This document shows, piece after piece, positions 10,213 through 18,890 of a stretch of DNA of 64,000 nucleotides. Location of the stretch: contig NKJG01000001.1 of the NCBI GenBank assembly GCA_002256395.1, forward strand, positions 992,001 through 1,056,000, read 5' to 3'. Source of the stretch: Bacteroidetes bacterium B1(2017). Its GTDB lineage: Bacteria; Bacteroidota; Bacteroidia; UKL13-3. The notes below the pieces were generated by a model. It saw only the letters and a list, made by a program, of their open reading frames with translations, was not told the origin of the DNA and made no database searches. Position 1 is the first letter of the stretch, and every line of letters begins with the position of its first letter. Both the position numbers and the translations under genes were made by a program.

Positions 10213-11877
10213 TTATTCCGTAGACATTGGATTCAAATCTAAAAGCTTGTTTGCTATTACATACTCGTACTGACTTTTATTTAAAAATATTACGCTGGCT
10301 AATTGATCATTAGACTTAAAATAATAAAAGTTGCCGTTCACCTTGTTTTCGGCTAATACGTTTGAAATAAACAACAAAAACTCCGTATCGATCCAATCAT
10401 CATCAACAGTCAATTTTTTGGAATAAGTTTTTCCATTGAAGGAGAATCGAATCAAAGCGATTTCTTTTTCGATATTAAAGGCGTCTGAAATGGCATAGGG
10501 CAAAAATTCAGAATTCGAAATTTTAGAAAACTCCCTTAACAATTCAGTATATGGGCTATCTATATTTCCTAATTCAACATCAAATACATAAACAACATTT
10601 GGGAAAGCTAGTAAAATATCCTGGGCCGAATAAACTTCCTTCTCAAAAACTTCCTCCTTAGCTGCTTTTATTTCATCCTCACTAAGGTTCTTAAACAATC
10701 CCAATTTTTGAAACTCATCTATGCTTTTAGAAATAACAGAGCGACTAAAATTATTGAAGTTCTCATAACTTGCTTTTAAATAAGCTCTTTTACCAATATC
10801 TAGGAATCCATCGAGCCTATGAAACATTTCCATTTGGTTTTTTTCTAGCACAATAATTCCCCAAATAGTATAATTAGGTATCAGACCAAATATCCCGTTT
10901 TGCTCCAGTAAATGAAGTCGTTTGGGTGATTCCATTTCAATCAAAACCTTATTAAATAAAGTATAAAATTCTCTTCGATCAATTTTCCCTAAATACGAAT
11001 CAGACTGCTCAGCCTCTATTAATTTAATCCTGGTGCTTTGTTTATAATTTACCCCATTTATGGTGACAGAAATTTGAGCCAAATTTAAGTCAAGATCAGT
11101 ACTGGTATCTGCTACTATTTTGTAGCTAAAATTGCTAAAAGCCAAGCCTGGTAGCAACATTGAAATATCTTTATAGAGTTGCTCTAAATAAATAGCTGGG
11201 TCGTTTGAGTAAGCAGCCAAATTTACTAATTTGGCATTTTTACAAAACGGTATAATCTTATAAACCGAATCAATTTTATCCTGCTCAATTTCTTTTTTTA
11301 GGGCATTAAAGGAGGTTTCAGTAAGTATTCCATTCTCAAATAATTCATCGGCATACGTTAACAAATCACTTTTATTCAACCAATCGGAATACTCTGCTTC
11401 AAGCTTTAATGTGTGTAGTAATTGCAATACGGAAACATATTCATTTCTTTGTATTTTCTCAATATTTGCCGCTTGTTCTTTGTCGTTAATTAACTTACAA
11501 TCTCGCACTTTTTGCAGGTAAAGAAGGAGCTCCATATTAGTTTTATTTTGAGCCTCGGTACTTGGTTTTACTGATCCAAACCCAATATATCCTAACCCAG
11601 TAAATATCGGATACCCAGTAATTTTGCTAAATTCATAATAAAACAAAATATCTAAATACGTTACTCTATTAGGTTTCTCAATTTTTTGTAAATAGGCCTC
11701 AATCTTCTTTGTTGATTTTTGGGGAATTAGTTTTATATCAATAAGTGATTGTAAAACTGTATCCTTACTAAAAGATTGCTTGAAAGAACTACCATTTGCA
11801 TTTGCAGAAAAGCAAAAGAGTTCCAAAAACAAGTTCAGGCCAACAACAAGCAAAAACAAGGTGTTTTTCTTCATCAA
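10213..11877 (-). CDS. Unknown exported protein with internally duplicated halves
   Basis: I do not recognise this 554-residue protein. It starts MMKKNTLFLLVVGLNLFLELF and has a signal peptide probably cleaved near SANA-NG, with no lipobox and no T9SS sorting domain. After an alpha-helical N-terminal part (about residues 35-165), two halves of about 170-190 residues look alike: one around 165-345 and one around 365-545. Each has a helical hairpin, a segment with a LxFPNVV- or IIPFCKN-like strand, a VNGVNYK/FNGKTYSK beta-turn, and a conserved tail (LEKNQMEMF, LNKSQYEYV). No catalytic residues can be assigned. It appears monocistronic. The opposite neighbour is the HigA-like gene, read divergently. 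Confidence 0.72.
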   Translation of the reverse strand: MMKKNTLFLLVVGLNLFLELFCFSANANGSSFKQSFSKDTVLQSLIDIKLIPQKSTKKIEAYLQKIEKPNRVTYLDILFYYEFSKITGYPIFTGLGYIGFGSVKPSTEAQNKTNMELLLYLQKVRDCKLINDKEQAANIEKIQRNEYVSVLQLLHTLKLEAEYSDWLNKSDLLTYADELFENGILTETSFNALKKEIEQDKIDSVYKIIPFCKNAKLVNLAAYSNDPAIYLEQLYKDISMLLPGLAFSNFSYKIVADTSTDLDLNLAQISVTINGVNYKQSTRIKLIEAEQSDSYLGKIDRREFYTLFNKVLIEMESPKRLHLLEQNGIFGLIPNYTIWGIIVLEKNQMEMFHRLDGFLDIGKRAYLKASYENFNNFSRSVISKSIDEFQKLGLFKNLSEDEIKAAKEEVFEKEVYSAQDILLAFPNVVYVFDVELGNIDSPYTELLREFSKISNSEFLPYAISDAFNIEKEIALIRFSFNGKTYSKKLTVDDDWIDTEFLLFISNVLAENKVNGNFYYFKSNDQLASVIFLNKSQYEYVIANKLLDLNPMSTE

Positions 11878-11995
11878 TAGGTAACTAAAAATAAAGGGAT
11901 AAATTAAATAGCATAGGATATTCTTCCAAATGCAAATATCCTCTTTTAAAACAGATAAAAAACCCTAAATTCGGGTAGCCTATTTAAATGAGTTA

Positions 11996-12076
11996 ATGAG
12001 CAAAAAAATCGATAGTATTATTTTTGAGTGGAAGAATTCAAATACATATGAGGTTACAATATTAGATTATCACTAA
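11996..12076 (+). CDS. 26-codon ORF directly before higA (leader peptide or relic)
   Basis: ATG at 11996 opens MSKKIDSIIFEWKNSNTYEV and ends with TAA one base before the higA start codon, the spacing seen for a toxin or leader gene translationally coupled to an antitoxin. It is much too short for a HigB toxin (usually 90-110 residues) and I see no HigB motif. It could be a remnant of a deleted toxin gene, a leader peptide, or chance. Confidence 0.3.
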   Translation: MSKKIDSIIFEWKNSNTYEVTILDYH

Positions 12077-12077
12077 C

Positions 12078-12377
12078 ATGAAAAAGTTAAAGAACATACA
12101 TCCCGGAGAAATACTTCTTGAGGAGTTTCTAAAACCCTTAGCTATTTCGCAATATCAATTGTCCAAAGACCTTGGCATTCCGCAAACAAGAGTGTCGCAA
12201 ATAATTAAAGGAAATCGCAGAATTACTGCCGATACAGCTTTAAGAATTTCTCAATACTTTGGTAATTCTGCCAAATTTTGGCTTGGCCTGCAAGACGATT
12301 TTGATTTGGAGGAAGAAAAAGGTGCTATTGAAGAGCTCTTAAAAACAATTCCAAAGGCACAAAGTAACGCTGCTTAA
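12078..12377 (+). CDS. higA: HigA-family antitoxin / XRE HTH protein
   Basis: The 99-residue protein carries the HigA hallmark start IHPGEILLEEFLKPLAISQYQLSKDLGIP, then the recognition helix TRVSQIIKGNRRITADTALRIS and QYFGNSAKFWLGLQDDFDL. This fits TIGR02607-type HigA addiction-module antitoxins, which bind and neutralise a HigB mRNA interferase and repress their own promoter. Length is normal. No HigB toxin gene is adjacent: upstream is only a 26-codon ORF, and downstream a convergent glycosidase gene begins 12 bp away. It is therefore an orphan antitoxin or a free-standing regulator. Confidence 0.85.
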   Translation: MKKLKNIHPGEILLEEFLKPLAISQYQLSKDLGIPQTRVSQIIKGNRRITADTALRISQYFGNSAKFWLGLQDDFDLEEEKGAIEELLKTIPKAQSNAA

Positions 12378-12389
12378 ACTAAAGCTACC

Positions 12390-13667
12390 CTAATTCACCC
12401 AAAACGGAAAATTAGCGCAGGCTACTTGCTCGTGGGTATCGTAAATATAGACAAACAAACGGTAAGCTCCTTTTTGAAAGGGCGCTTTAAATACATATCC
12501 TTTTTGGGCATCGCCTCCCATTAGTACTGGAATAGCTTCAGGTTTTTGCTCTACATCTCCCCCACTTTTGGTAAATTCACTTTCGGGCAAAATCTCCCAT
12601 TTGTATTTTAAACTACTTGGTTCGGCATGTTTTACATCTAAGCCCACTTGTACTTTGCCTCCTTTGCTGCTTTTAACGCTTTCTGCGGGCGTTTTACCGT
12701 TTAGGGTATACAACATAATCTGTGGCGCCCAATTTGCTGGTGCAGTGCCGCTCCAAACTTCTTGCAATACATCCACGGCTTCGGTTTGTTTTTTATCTAC
12801 AAATACTCCATACCAGGTGGGTGTGGTTTCTTGTTTTTGTCCCCATAAAAAAACATAAGAACCTAAACATAAGGCACTGTCTTTTCTTATGTAGTTGCTA
12901 TATCTATCTCTATAGGTAATTGCTTTTTCGGTAGAGGTTTGCTCTATGGCTGCTCCCCAACTTGTTTTAGCTACTTCCCAATGCCCATTAGGGCCCCATT
13001 CTGTTACCATGTATGGTTTCTCCCAGCCAAATAACCTTACCTTTTCGGGCAAGGCAGGTAAATCGCCGTAGGTGTTAATTCCCAAAATATCTATGTCGGC
13101 ACACATCTCTTTAATCAAAGAAACTTCAGGTGCATCAATGCCCGCCGTTACCACGCAAGTTGGGTGATTAGGGTCTTCTTGGTGTATCATAGCGGCAATG
13201 TTTTGAACCGCTTTCCAAACAGAAAAATCGGTATAGTTTAAATCTACTTCATTACCCACTCCCCAGAGCAATAAGGCAGGGTGATTTTTATATTTATTCA
13301 CCACACTTCTAAACTGATCCAACTGGTCTTGACAAGCTAACTTATCGCTATAATCAAAGCCATGGCGTTCGGGTGGCATCCATAAACCTAGCATAACAGT
13401 AAGTCCTCTCTTTTGGGCTTCATCTAAAACAGATTGCGCATTTTCTGCTCCCCACAAACGAATAGAATTACCGCCCGCCGAAACAGTTTTATCCATAAAG
13501 GCATCGCCACCAGCTCCATTTACATAATAGGGCTTGCCATCTCTTAGCAACTGATATCCAACTGCAAAATTTCCTTTCACTTCTACCTTCTTAACTTGTC
13601 CAAAAACAAGTTGGTTCAGCATAAAAAAACCAAGTATAAAACCTAGGCTACGTTTATTCATATCCAT
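12390..13667 (-). CDS. GH158-like endo-beta-1,3-glucanase (GH-A TIM barrel)
   Basis: The 425-residue protein has a signal peptide (MNKRSLGFILGFFMLNQLVFGQ) with no lipobox, so it is probably periplasmic. Residues of about 30-300 form a clan GH-A (beta/alpha)8 barrel: acid/base Glu140 in LLWGVGNEVDL and nucleophile Glu223 in MVTEWGPNGHW. The last 100 residues form an Ig-like beta domain. The 83-residue spacing of the two Glu and the barrel-plus-Ig layout fit what I recall of GH158 from the Bacteroides uniformis beta-1,3-glucan locus, which also holds GH16 and GH3. A GH2-type barrel is the alternative. It is the last gene of the operon; its start lies 14 nt inside the GH16 gene. An alternative ATG lies two codons later. 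Confidence 0.65.
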   Translation of the reverse strand: MDMNKRSLGFILGFFMLNQLVFGQVKKVEVKGNFAVGYQLLRDGKPYYVNGAGGDAFMDKTVSAGGNSIRLWGAENAQSVLDEAQKRGLTVMLGLWMPPERHGFDYSDKLACQDQLDQFRSVVNKYKNHPALLLWGVGNEVDLNYTDFSVWKAVQNIAAMIHQEDPNHPTCVVTAGIDAPEVSLIKEMCADIDILGINTYGDLPALPEKVRLFGWEKPYMVTEWGPNGHWEVAKTSWGAAIEQTSTEKAITYRDRYSNYIRKDSALCLGSYVFLWGQKQETTPTWYGVFVDKKQTEAVDVLQEVWSGTAPANWAPQIMLYTLNGKTPAESVKSSKGGKVQVGLDVKHAEPSSLKYKWEILPESEFTKSGGDVEQKPEAIPVLMGGDAQKGYVFKAPFQKGAYRLFVYIYDTHEQVACANFPFWVN

Positions 13668-15477
13668 TTGTTGTTTTAAGAATGCGCTTTAGAACTGCTT
13701 GTTCGCCGTTGTAAATTCTTAGTAAATACGTACCCGCAGGTAAGTTCTCTAATTGAGTGTTTAATTGGTTCAAACCGCTAGCACCAGCTTGCACTCTGCC
13801 CATAATATCTACTACTTCTATTTTTGTTGGAACAAAACTACTTTCTATATAAAGTTCTTTACTAAACGGATTAGGATAAACCGTAACTTTAGCTTGCTCT
13901 TCTAACGTGTTAAGTCCGTTTGCCAAATCTTTACAAGGAGTTTCTTCCACCGCAAAATCATCGTAATAAAATACGTCTGCATTACTTGTATTAGGAGCAA
14001 ATAAAACCACTAATTGATCTATGCTTCCTTCGTTCATATTTACATCTGGCCTTAGTATAACTTTAAATGTTAGTTCTTCCCAAGCCCTGGTTTTAGTGGT
14101 TTTGGCTTGCACAACTATTCTTCTACCAATAGGGTAATCCGACTTAGCTAAATTATAATTTTCGAAATTTATATTCACTTCTGTTCCTATTGGAGCAGTG
14201 GTATATAATTTCATTTTCAATACCAATTTACCTTCTTCAAAATCTTTTGCATGATGAATTAAATCGCTATACAGAGTAAGTGCATCGTATTGCGTAGCTC
14301 CATTTCTATAATATCTGTTTGCCAAATTACTTCCGTTTACAGCGTCCTTTGTTGGGTTGGTTAAAGATGATTTATGGGTACCATTACTACCTACCCAATA
14401 AATAGATTTTATAAACTCAGCATTGTCAACCAAGCCCGCGCAGGTATCTGGCAAAGCCTGTATGAACCTACTAATGCGGGTGGTTTTGCCATTGTAAGTA
14501 AGGTTCACATGAATGCTATCGCTACGTAAGCCCCAATTAATTTTTACGGCTGATGTTCCTTGTCCGCTTACGATTTTTAAAGAGCTTGGCACTTCCCAAG
14601 TGTAGGTAGCGCCAGCAAGGTTTTGTATGTAATATTCTTTTTGCTGATCCAAACGCATTACAGCAGCAGGACCAGAAATAAACATCTCACTTGGGTTTTG
14701 ATAAATGCGGATATAATCCACTTGCATGGTTGCCGTATCGGGTGTGCTTGCATCGGGGTAACCTAAGAAATTACCTCCAACTGCCATATTAATTATACAA
14801 TGAAAATTACGGTCATACGGCCACCAAAATTCGGGTAAACTAGCGCGCGTTTTTGTAGAATAAACCACATCATCCACCAACCATTTTATAGTATCGTTTT
14901 TCCATATCAAACCGTATCTATGAAAATCACTGGCAAAAGATCCACTAGGTAGAGTATAGGTTGTGCCTGTATATTTATTGTTGGGCGTACGTGCTCCGTA
15001 ATGAATGGTGCCGTAAGTGTTGGTTGGTTCCTGACCTTTAGCTTCCAACATATCTATTTCGCCACTTAATGGCCAAATACCATAATAATTTTCGGTAGGT
15101 AAAAACCAAACTGCTGGCCAATACCCTCTGCCAATCGGCATACGTGCACGTACTTCAATTCGGCCAGAAGCAAAATCCATTTTATTAATGGTACGTATAC
15201 GCGCCGAGGAATAAAAACTAGTTCCGATGGTTTCTTTTTTTGCCTTAATTTTTAATAAACCATTTTCAACTACTACTGCGCTTTTTTGGTAATACTGACT
15301 TTCGCCATTTCCCCATCCACACAAGTTGGGGCAGCCATCGCCCAATTGATATTCCCAAAAAGTGGTATCTAAGTTTGTTCCATTAAACTCATCGGCCCAA
15401 CGCAAAAATTCTTGCGAGAAAGCCAGGCTTGGAACATACAAAAACAAGGCAAGAAGTAGTTTTTTTGAAAAGGTCAT
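13654..15477 (-). CDS. T9SS-secreted GH16 endo-beta-1,3-glucanase with binding module
   Basis: The 607-residue protein has a signal peptide (ending SLAFSQ). Residues 25-265 are a GH16 catalytic domain: GRGYWPAVWFLP, then the retaining motif GEIDMLEAKG with nucleophile Glu140, Asp142 and acid/base Glu145. Next come a PKD/Ig-like segment (about 270-345), a CBM4/9-type jelly-roll region (about 350-515) and a T9SS type A sorting domain (VYPNPFSKELYIESS...YLLRIYNGEQAVLKRILKT). GH16 with this loop pattern usually hydrolyses laminarin or mixed-linkage glucan. The sorting domain implies cell-surface attachment or release. Its ATG shares a base with the GH3 stop (TAATG), so translation is coupled. Confidence 0.9.
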   Translation of the reverse strand: MTFSKKLLLALFLYVPSLAFSQEFLRWADEFNGTNLDTTFWEYQLGDGCPNLCGWGNGESQYYQKSAVVVENGLLKIKAKKETIGTSFYSSARIRTINKMDFASGRIEVRARMPIGRGYWPAVWFLPTENYYGIWPLSGEIDMLEAKGQEPTNTYGTIHYGARTPNNKYTGTTYTLPSGSFASDFHRYGLIWKNDTIKWLVDDVVYSTKTRASLPEFWWPYDRNFHCIINMAVGGNFLGYPDASTPDTATMQVDYIRIYQNPSEMFISGPAAVMRLDQQKEYYIQNLAGATYTWEVPSSLKIVSGQGTSAVKINWGLRSDSIHVNLTYNGKTTRISRFIQALPDTCAGLVDNAEFIKSIYWVGSNGTHKSSLTNPTKDAVNGSNLANRYYRNGATQYDALTLYSDLIHHAKDFEEGKLVLKMKLYTTAPIGTEVNINFENYNLAKSDYPIGRRIVVQAKTTKTRAWEELTFKVILRPDVNMNEGSIDQLVVLFAPNTSNADVFYYDDFAVEETPCKDLANGLNTLEEQAKVTVYPNPFSKELYIESSFVPTKIEVVDIMGRVQAGASGLNQLNTQLENLPAGTYLLRIYNGEQAVLKRILKTTNGYE

Positions 15478-17711
15478 TAGTTAGTTATGTTTACAGAATC
15501 TTTTAGCTGAGCAACGTTAAAATAGAATTTACCTGGCTCAAGAATAAATTTGTTTTGCAAGCCCACAAAGGATAAATCTGAGGCTGCCAATTTCATATCC
15601 ACCTGTTTGCTCTCCCCTGGCTGTAAATCAACACGAGTAAAGCTTCTAAGGCGTTTTACAGAAGGTGTAATACTTGCAACTACATCTGTTGAATACAATA
15701 AAACAATTTCGCTACCTGCTCTTGTTCCAGTATTGGTAATGGTAACATGTGCCTGAATGCTATCTTGTTTTCCTAGTTCTCTTTTATCCATGCTAAATTT
15801 TGAATAGGCAAATTGTGTATAGCTTAAGCCATGGCCAAATTCAAATAATGCATTATAGCCTGCTGGCTTAAAATCATTGTTCAACAATTCGGTGTATTTA
15901 CAATCGTAGGTGCTATGTGTGGCACCATACATAGGAAAACTAAAAGGTAGTTTTGCACTAGGGTTTACCTTTCCAACTAAAATGTCGGCAATGGCTGTAG
16001 CACCACTATTTCCTGGTAATGCGGCGTATAATATAGCATCGCAAAGTGCTTCCGATTTAGTAAAGGTTCTTGGTCTTCCTTCTACCAAAACAAGCACCAC
16101 TTTCTTTCCTGCATTTTTATAAATGCGTATCAAATCTTGTTGGGCCGCATCTAATTCTAAATCATTTATATCCCCAGGTTTTTCGGTATAGGTATCTTCA
16201 CCTAAACACAATACAACAGTAGAATATCCATTGGCTGCTGCCAATAAACTTGCTTCTGGTAAATGTTGTGTATAGGTATTTCCACCTAAATAGCTGGCAG
16301 TTGGTAAAGCTAAGTTTAGCGCTTCTTTTATGGTGGGCACTACTGGGTTATAAGCAGTATCTCTTCCTTGCCAAGTATGCGTCCAGCCACCGTTTAGGGC
16401 ATTTATATAATTGGCATTTGGACCAGTAACAAGTACTTTTTCACCTGCTGCTAATGGCAAAGCGCTGTTGTTATTTTTTAACAAAACAATACTTTGTGTG
16501 GCCAATTCATAACTCAAATCAAGGCTTTCTTTTGAACCCGGTTCTACAAATGAATTTGCTTCTGTATACGGTTCATCAAACAAGCCCAATTCATATTTAA
16601 GAGTTAAAATTCTAAGCACTGCTTCATTAATTCTAGTTTCAGTAACAGCACCTTCTTTTACGTTTTCAATTAAGTACTTGGTATACTCCAAATCAAGCGG
16701 AACCATTGCCAAATCTATGCCTGCATTAATTGCTAAAGCAACAGCTTCTTTATAAGTAGCAGCAATATGATGACGCTCTGTTAAGTTTTTAATGTCTTCC
16801 CAATCGGTAACGGTTACCCCTTTAAATTTAAGTTCATCGCGCAAAATAGTTTTCAATAAAAACTTGCTCGCATGCACTGGTTCACCATTCCATTCACCAG
16901 AATTTATCATAATGGTTTTTGCGCCAGCTTTGATAGCATTAGCAAAAGGTGGCAAATAAATTTCGCGTAATTGGCGTTCTGGAATATAAGCCGGAGTTCT
17001 ATCATGTCCATTTGCTGGGTTGCCATAGCCCACATAATGCTTTAAACAAGCAGCCATGCTTCTACCATTTGCCCCTTTTTCTTGATAGCCTTCTACCATG
17101 GCCACACCCATTTGCGAGGCCAAGTAAGGATCCTCGCCAAAGGTTTCCCAAAAGCGCGGCCACAAAGGGTTACGAGCTACATCTAATACCGGCGAAAAGT
17201 TCCAAGGAATACCGCTTCCTTCTACATCTTTAGCAACTAATCTAGCCATTTGCTTTGCTAAGGCTGGATTAAAACTCGCAGCCAAGGCAATTTGTTGCGG
17301 GTATAAGGTTGATCCCTGTGTATAGTTAGCTCCATGTATGGCATCTATTCCATACAATACTGGTATTTGTAAACGTGTTTGGCTAGCATAGTTCTGAACC
17401 GAAGTAATTATCTCTTTCCAATGTGCTATTGGGTAAGTATGTCCACCCACATTTAGGATCGAACCAACGCCCAAATTAACAATCACTTCTTTAAGTTTGT
17501 TTGTATCTAAGGCATGGGGCTTCACTAAATCATAGCCTTGTCCTTGCGAAATCATTTCAATACTTAATTGAGTCATTTGACCTGCTTTTTCTTCTAAGGT
17601 CATCTTGCTTAACATAGCCTTGGCTCTGGCCTCGGCCGATTCTTTCTTAGGAATGCCACATTGAGAAAATAGGGCAATAAGTACAACTAAGCTTGCAAAT
17701 TTTCTATTCAT
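15477..17711 (-). CDS. GH3 beta-glucosidase lipoprotein (BglX-like)
   Basis: The 744-residue protein shows the full GH3 layout: an (alpha/beta)8 domain (about 30-370), an (alpha/beta)6 sandwich (about 395-610) and a fibronectin-III-like C-terminal domain (SKFSMDKRELGKQDSIQAHV...). The nucleophile is Asp303 in VTVTDWEDI, and the substrate-binding KHYVGYG motif lies before it. The N-terminus MNRKFASLVVLIALFSQCG has a lipobox, so it is membrane-anchored. In this setting it should release glucose from beta-1,3-gluco-oligosaccharides. It is translationally coupled to the GH16 gene downstream and lies 3 bp after the preceding lipoprotein gene. Confidence 0.92.
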   Translation of the reverse strand: MNRKFASLVVLIALFSQCGIPKKESAEARAKAMLSKMTLEEKAGQMTQLSIEMISQGQGYDLVKPHALDTNKLKEVIVNLGVGSILNVGGHTYPIAHWKEIITSVQNYASQTRLQIPVLYGIDAIHGANYTQGSTLYPQQIALAASFNPALAKQMARLVAKDVEGSGIPWNFSPVLDVARNPLWPRFWETFGEDPYLASQMGVAMVEGYQEKGANGRSMAACLKHYVGYGNPANGHDRTPAYIPERQLREIYLPPFANAIKAGAKTIMINSGEWNGEPVHASKFLLKTILRDELKFKGVTVTDWEDIKNLTERHHIAATYKEAVALAINAGIDLAMVPLDLEYTKYLIENVKEGAVTETRINEAVLRILTLKYELGLFDEPYTEANSFVEPGSKESLDLSYELATQSIVLLKNNNSALPLAAGEKVLVTGPNANYINALNGGWTHTWQGRDTAYNPVVPTIKEALNLALPTASYLGGNTYTQHLPEASLLAAANGYSTVVLCLGEDTYTEKPGDINDLELDAAQQDLIRIYKNAGKKVVLVLVEGRPRTFTKSEALCDAILYAALPGNSGATAIADILVGKVNPSAKLPFSFPMYGATHSTYDCKYTELLNNDFKPAGYNALFEFGHGLSYTQFAYSKFSMDKRELGKQDSIQAHVTITNTGTRAGSEIVLLYSTDVVASITPSVKRLRSFTRVDLQPGESKQVDMKLAASDLSFVGLQNKFILEPGKFYFNVAQLKDSVNITN

Positions 17712-17714
17712 AGT

Positions 17715-18890
17715 TTAATTTCTAGTGAGTGTTATGTTATCTAACCAAAGCTCTCCGCTACCTTTAAAACGTATCAAAAATTGTTTAAATCTAGTGGTAT
17801 CAAAGTTCTTTTCGTAAAAGGCAAATTCGGTAAGTGGAATGGTAACTTCCATCCAATCGGCTTTGTTTGAACTAGTTTTATAATAAGTATCTTTTATCTT
17901 AATAAACGTATTGGTTCCAGCATAACTTTCAAAGCCCAATTCTAGTTTAGAAAGACTTTCGGAAGCGTTTTGTTTCGCAAAAAAATGAAGGGAATAAAGG
18001 CTCATAGAATCTGGTAAGGCAATAGCTTGCCAATGCTCCCAGTTCATTCCTAATTCAAGCAATTGTTTTTTACTTTCTGCTTCGTTCCATTTTAAATGCA
18101 AAGACGAATTTCCTTCATACTTTTCAAAACTTTGGACTTCTACCAATCTTCCTTCTGTTTTGCCTAAACCCCATGCGTATTTAAACTCATCGGCAAACAA
18201 AATTGCTGGAAAATTTTGTGTAGTTGTTTGTCCAAATTTAGTACCCGCCACGCTTGAAACACTAGCTCCACCTATATAAAATTCATCTAATAATAAAGCG
18301 CCGCTACCTTGGCATTCAATGTTTAAACTCTTTATATTACTAAAATCGCTCAATGGTGCTGGTGCATTTAAAAAGCTACTTAAAGGGATACTCACTTTTT
18401 GCCATTCTTCGTCAATTGGATAGCGCTCTAAATGTTTTGCTTTTAATAAAGAGGCTGTTTGAACACCTGCATAATCTTCCAATAAAAAGATAAACGTTGG
18501 AATAAATTGCTTGCCTTTTATGGCTCTTACATAAAAATCTATGCTACCTGTTTGCATTACATCTGTAAGGTCTTTGGCGGCATAGCCATTCCATCCAAAT
18601 CCTAGTCCCATCCATGGGCAGCTGCCTGTTTTGTCCCAAGTTAAACTCAAACACGATTTACCTTTATACGCCAAACTATCTAACCTATAAAAGTTTTTGC
18701 AATCGGTTTTTTCAATACCCCAAACATCCACCGTTTGGTCATGGTAAACGTCTCTATCTTGAAACTCTTTGCCTACTTTGCTATGATAACTTGTTCCCCA
18801 TTCGTCAACCAATTCAGTGGTTTGCATACGCACCCCACATGCACTTAGCATCAAAACAAAAAACAAGAATATGCTACTTGAAATTTTCAT
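17715..18890 (-). CDS. Lipoprotein with two jelly-roll binding domains
   Basis: The 391-residue lipoprotein (lipobox LSAC) holds two related beta-sandwich domains, at about residues 45-205 and 225-390. Both follow a pattern of a sheet-forming F/Y-rich start, GxSxLxLxW, a middle GFxxYAG stretch, WxxVxIPLxxF, and a final GSGxLxLDxxxI. This resembles CBM11/CIA30-like modules. I infer a surface glycan-binding protein. No catalytic residues are visible, and the family match needs a profile search. Its ATG overlaps the stop of the preceding gene (TAATG at 18890), so it belongs to the coupled operon. Confidence 0.7.
   Translation of the reverse strand: MKISSSIFLFFVLMLSACGVRMQTTELVDEWGTSYHSKVGKEFQDRDVYHDQTVDVWGIEKTDCKNFYRLDSLAYKGKSCLSLTWDKTGSCPWMGLGFGWNGYAAKDLTDVMQTGSIDFYVRAIKGKQFIPTFIFLLEDYAGVQTASLLKAKHLERYPIDEEWQKVSIPLSSFLNAPAPLSDFSNIKSLNIECQGSGALLLDEFYIGGASVSSVAGTKFGQTTTQNFPAILFADEFKYAWGLGKTEGRLVEVQSFEKYEGNSSLHLKWNEAESKKQLLELGMNWEHWQAIALPDSMSLYSLHFFAKQNASESLSKLELGFESYAGTNTFIKIKDTYYKTSSNKADWMEVTIPLTEFAFYEKNFDTTRFKQFLIRFKGSGELWLDNITLTRN

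Noticed and set aside
12568..12919. Overlapping plus-strand ORFs inside the GH158-like gene
   Set aside because: Shadow frames. The minus-strand frame has complete catalytic motifs and lies in a coupled operon.
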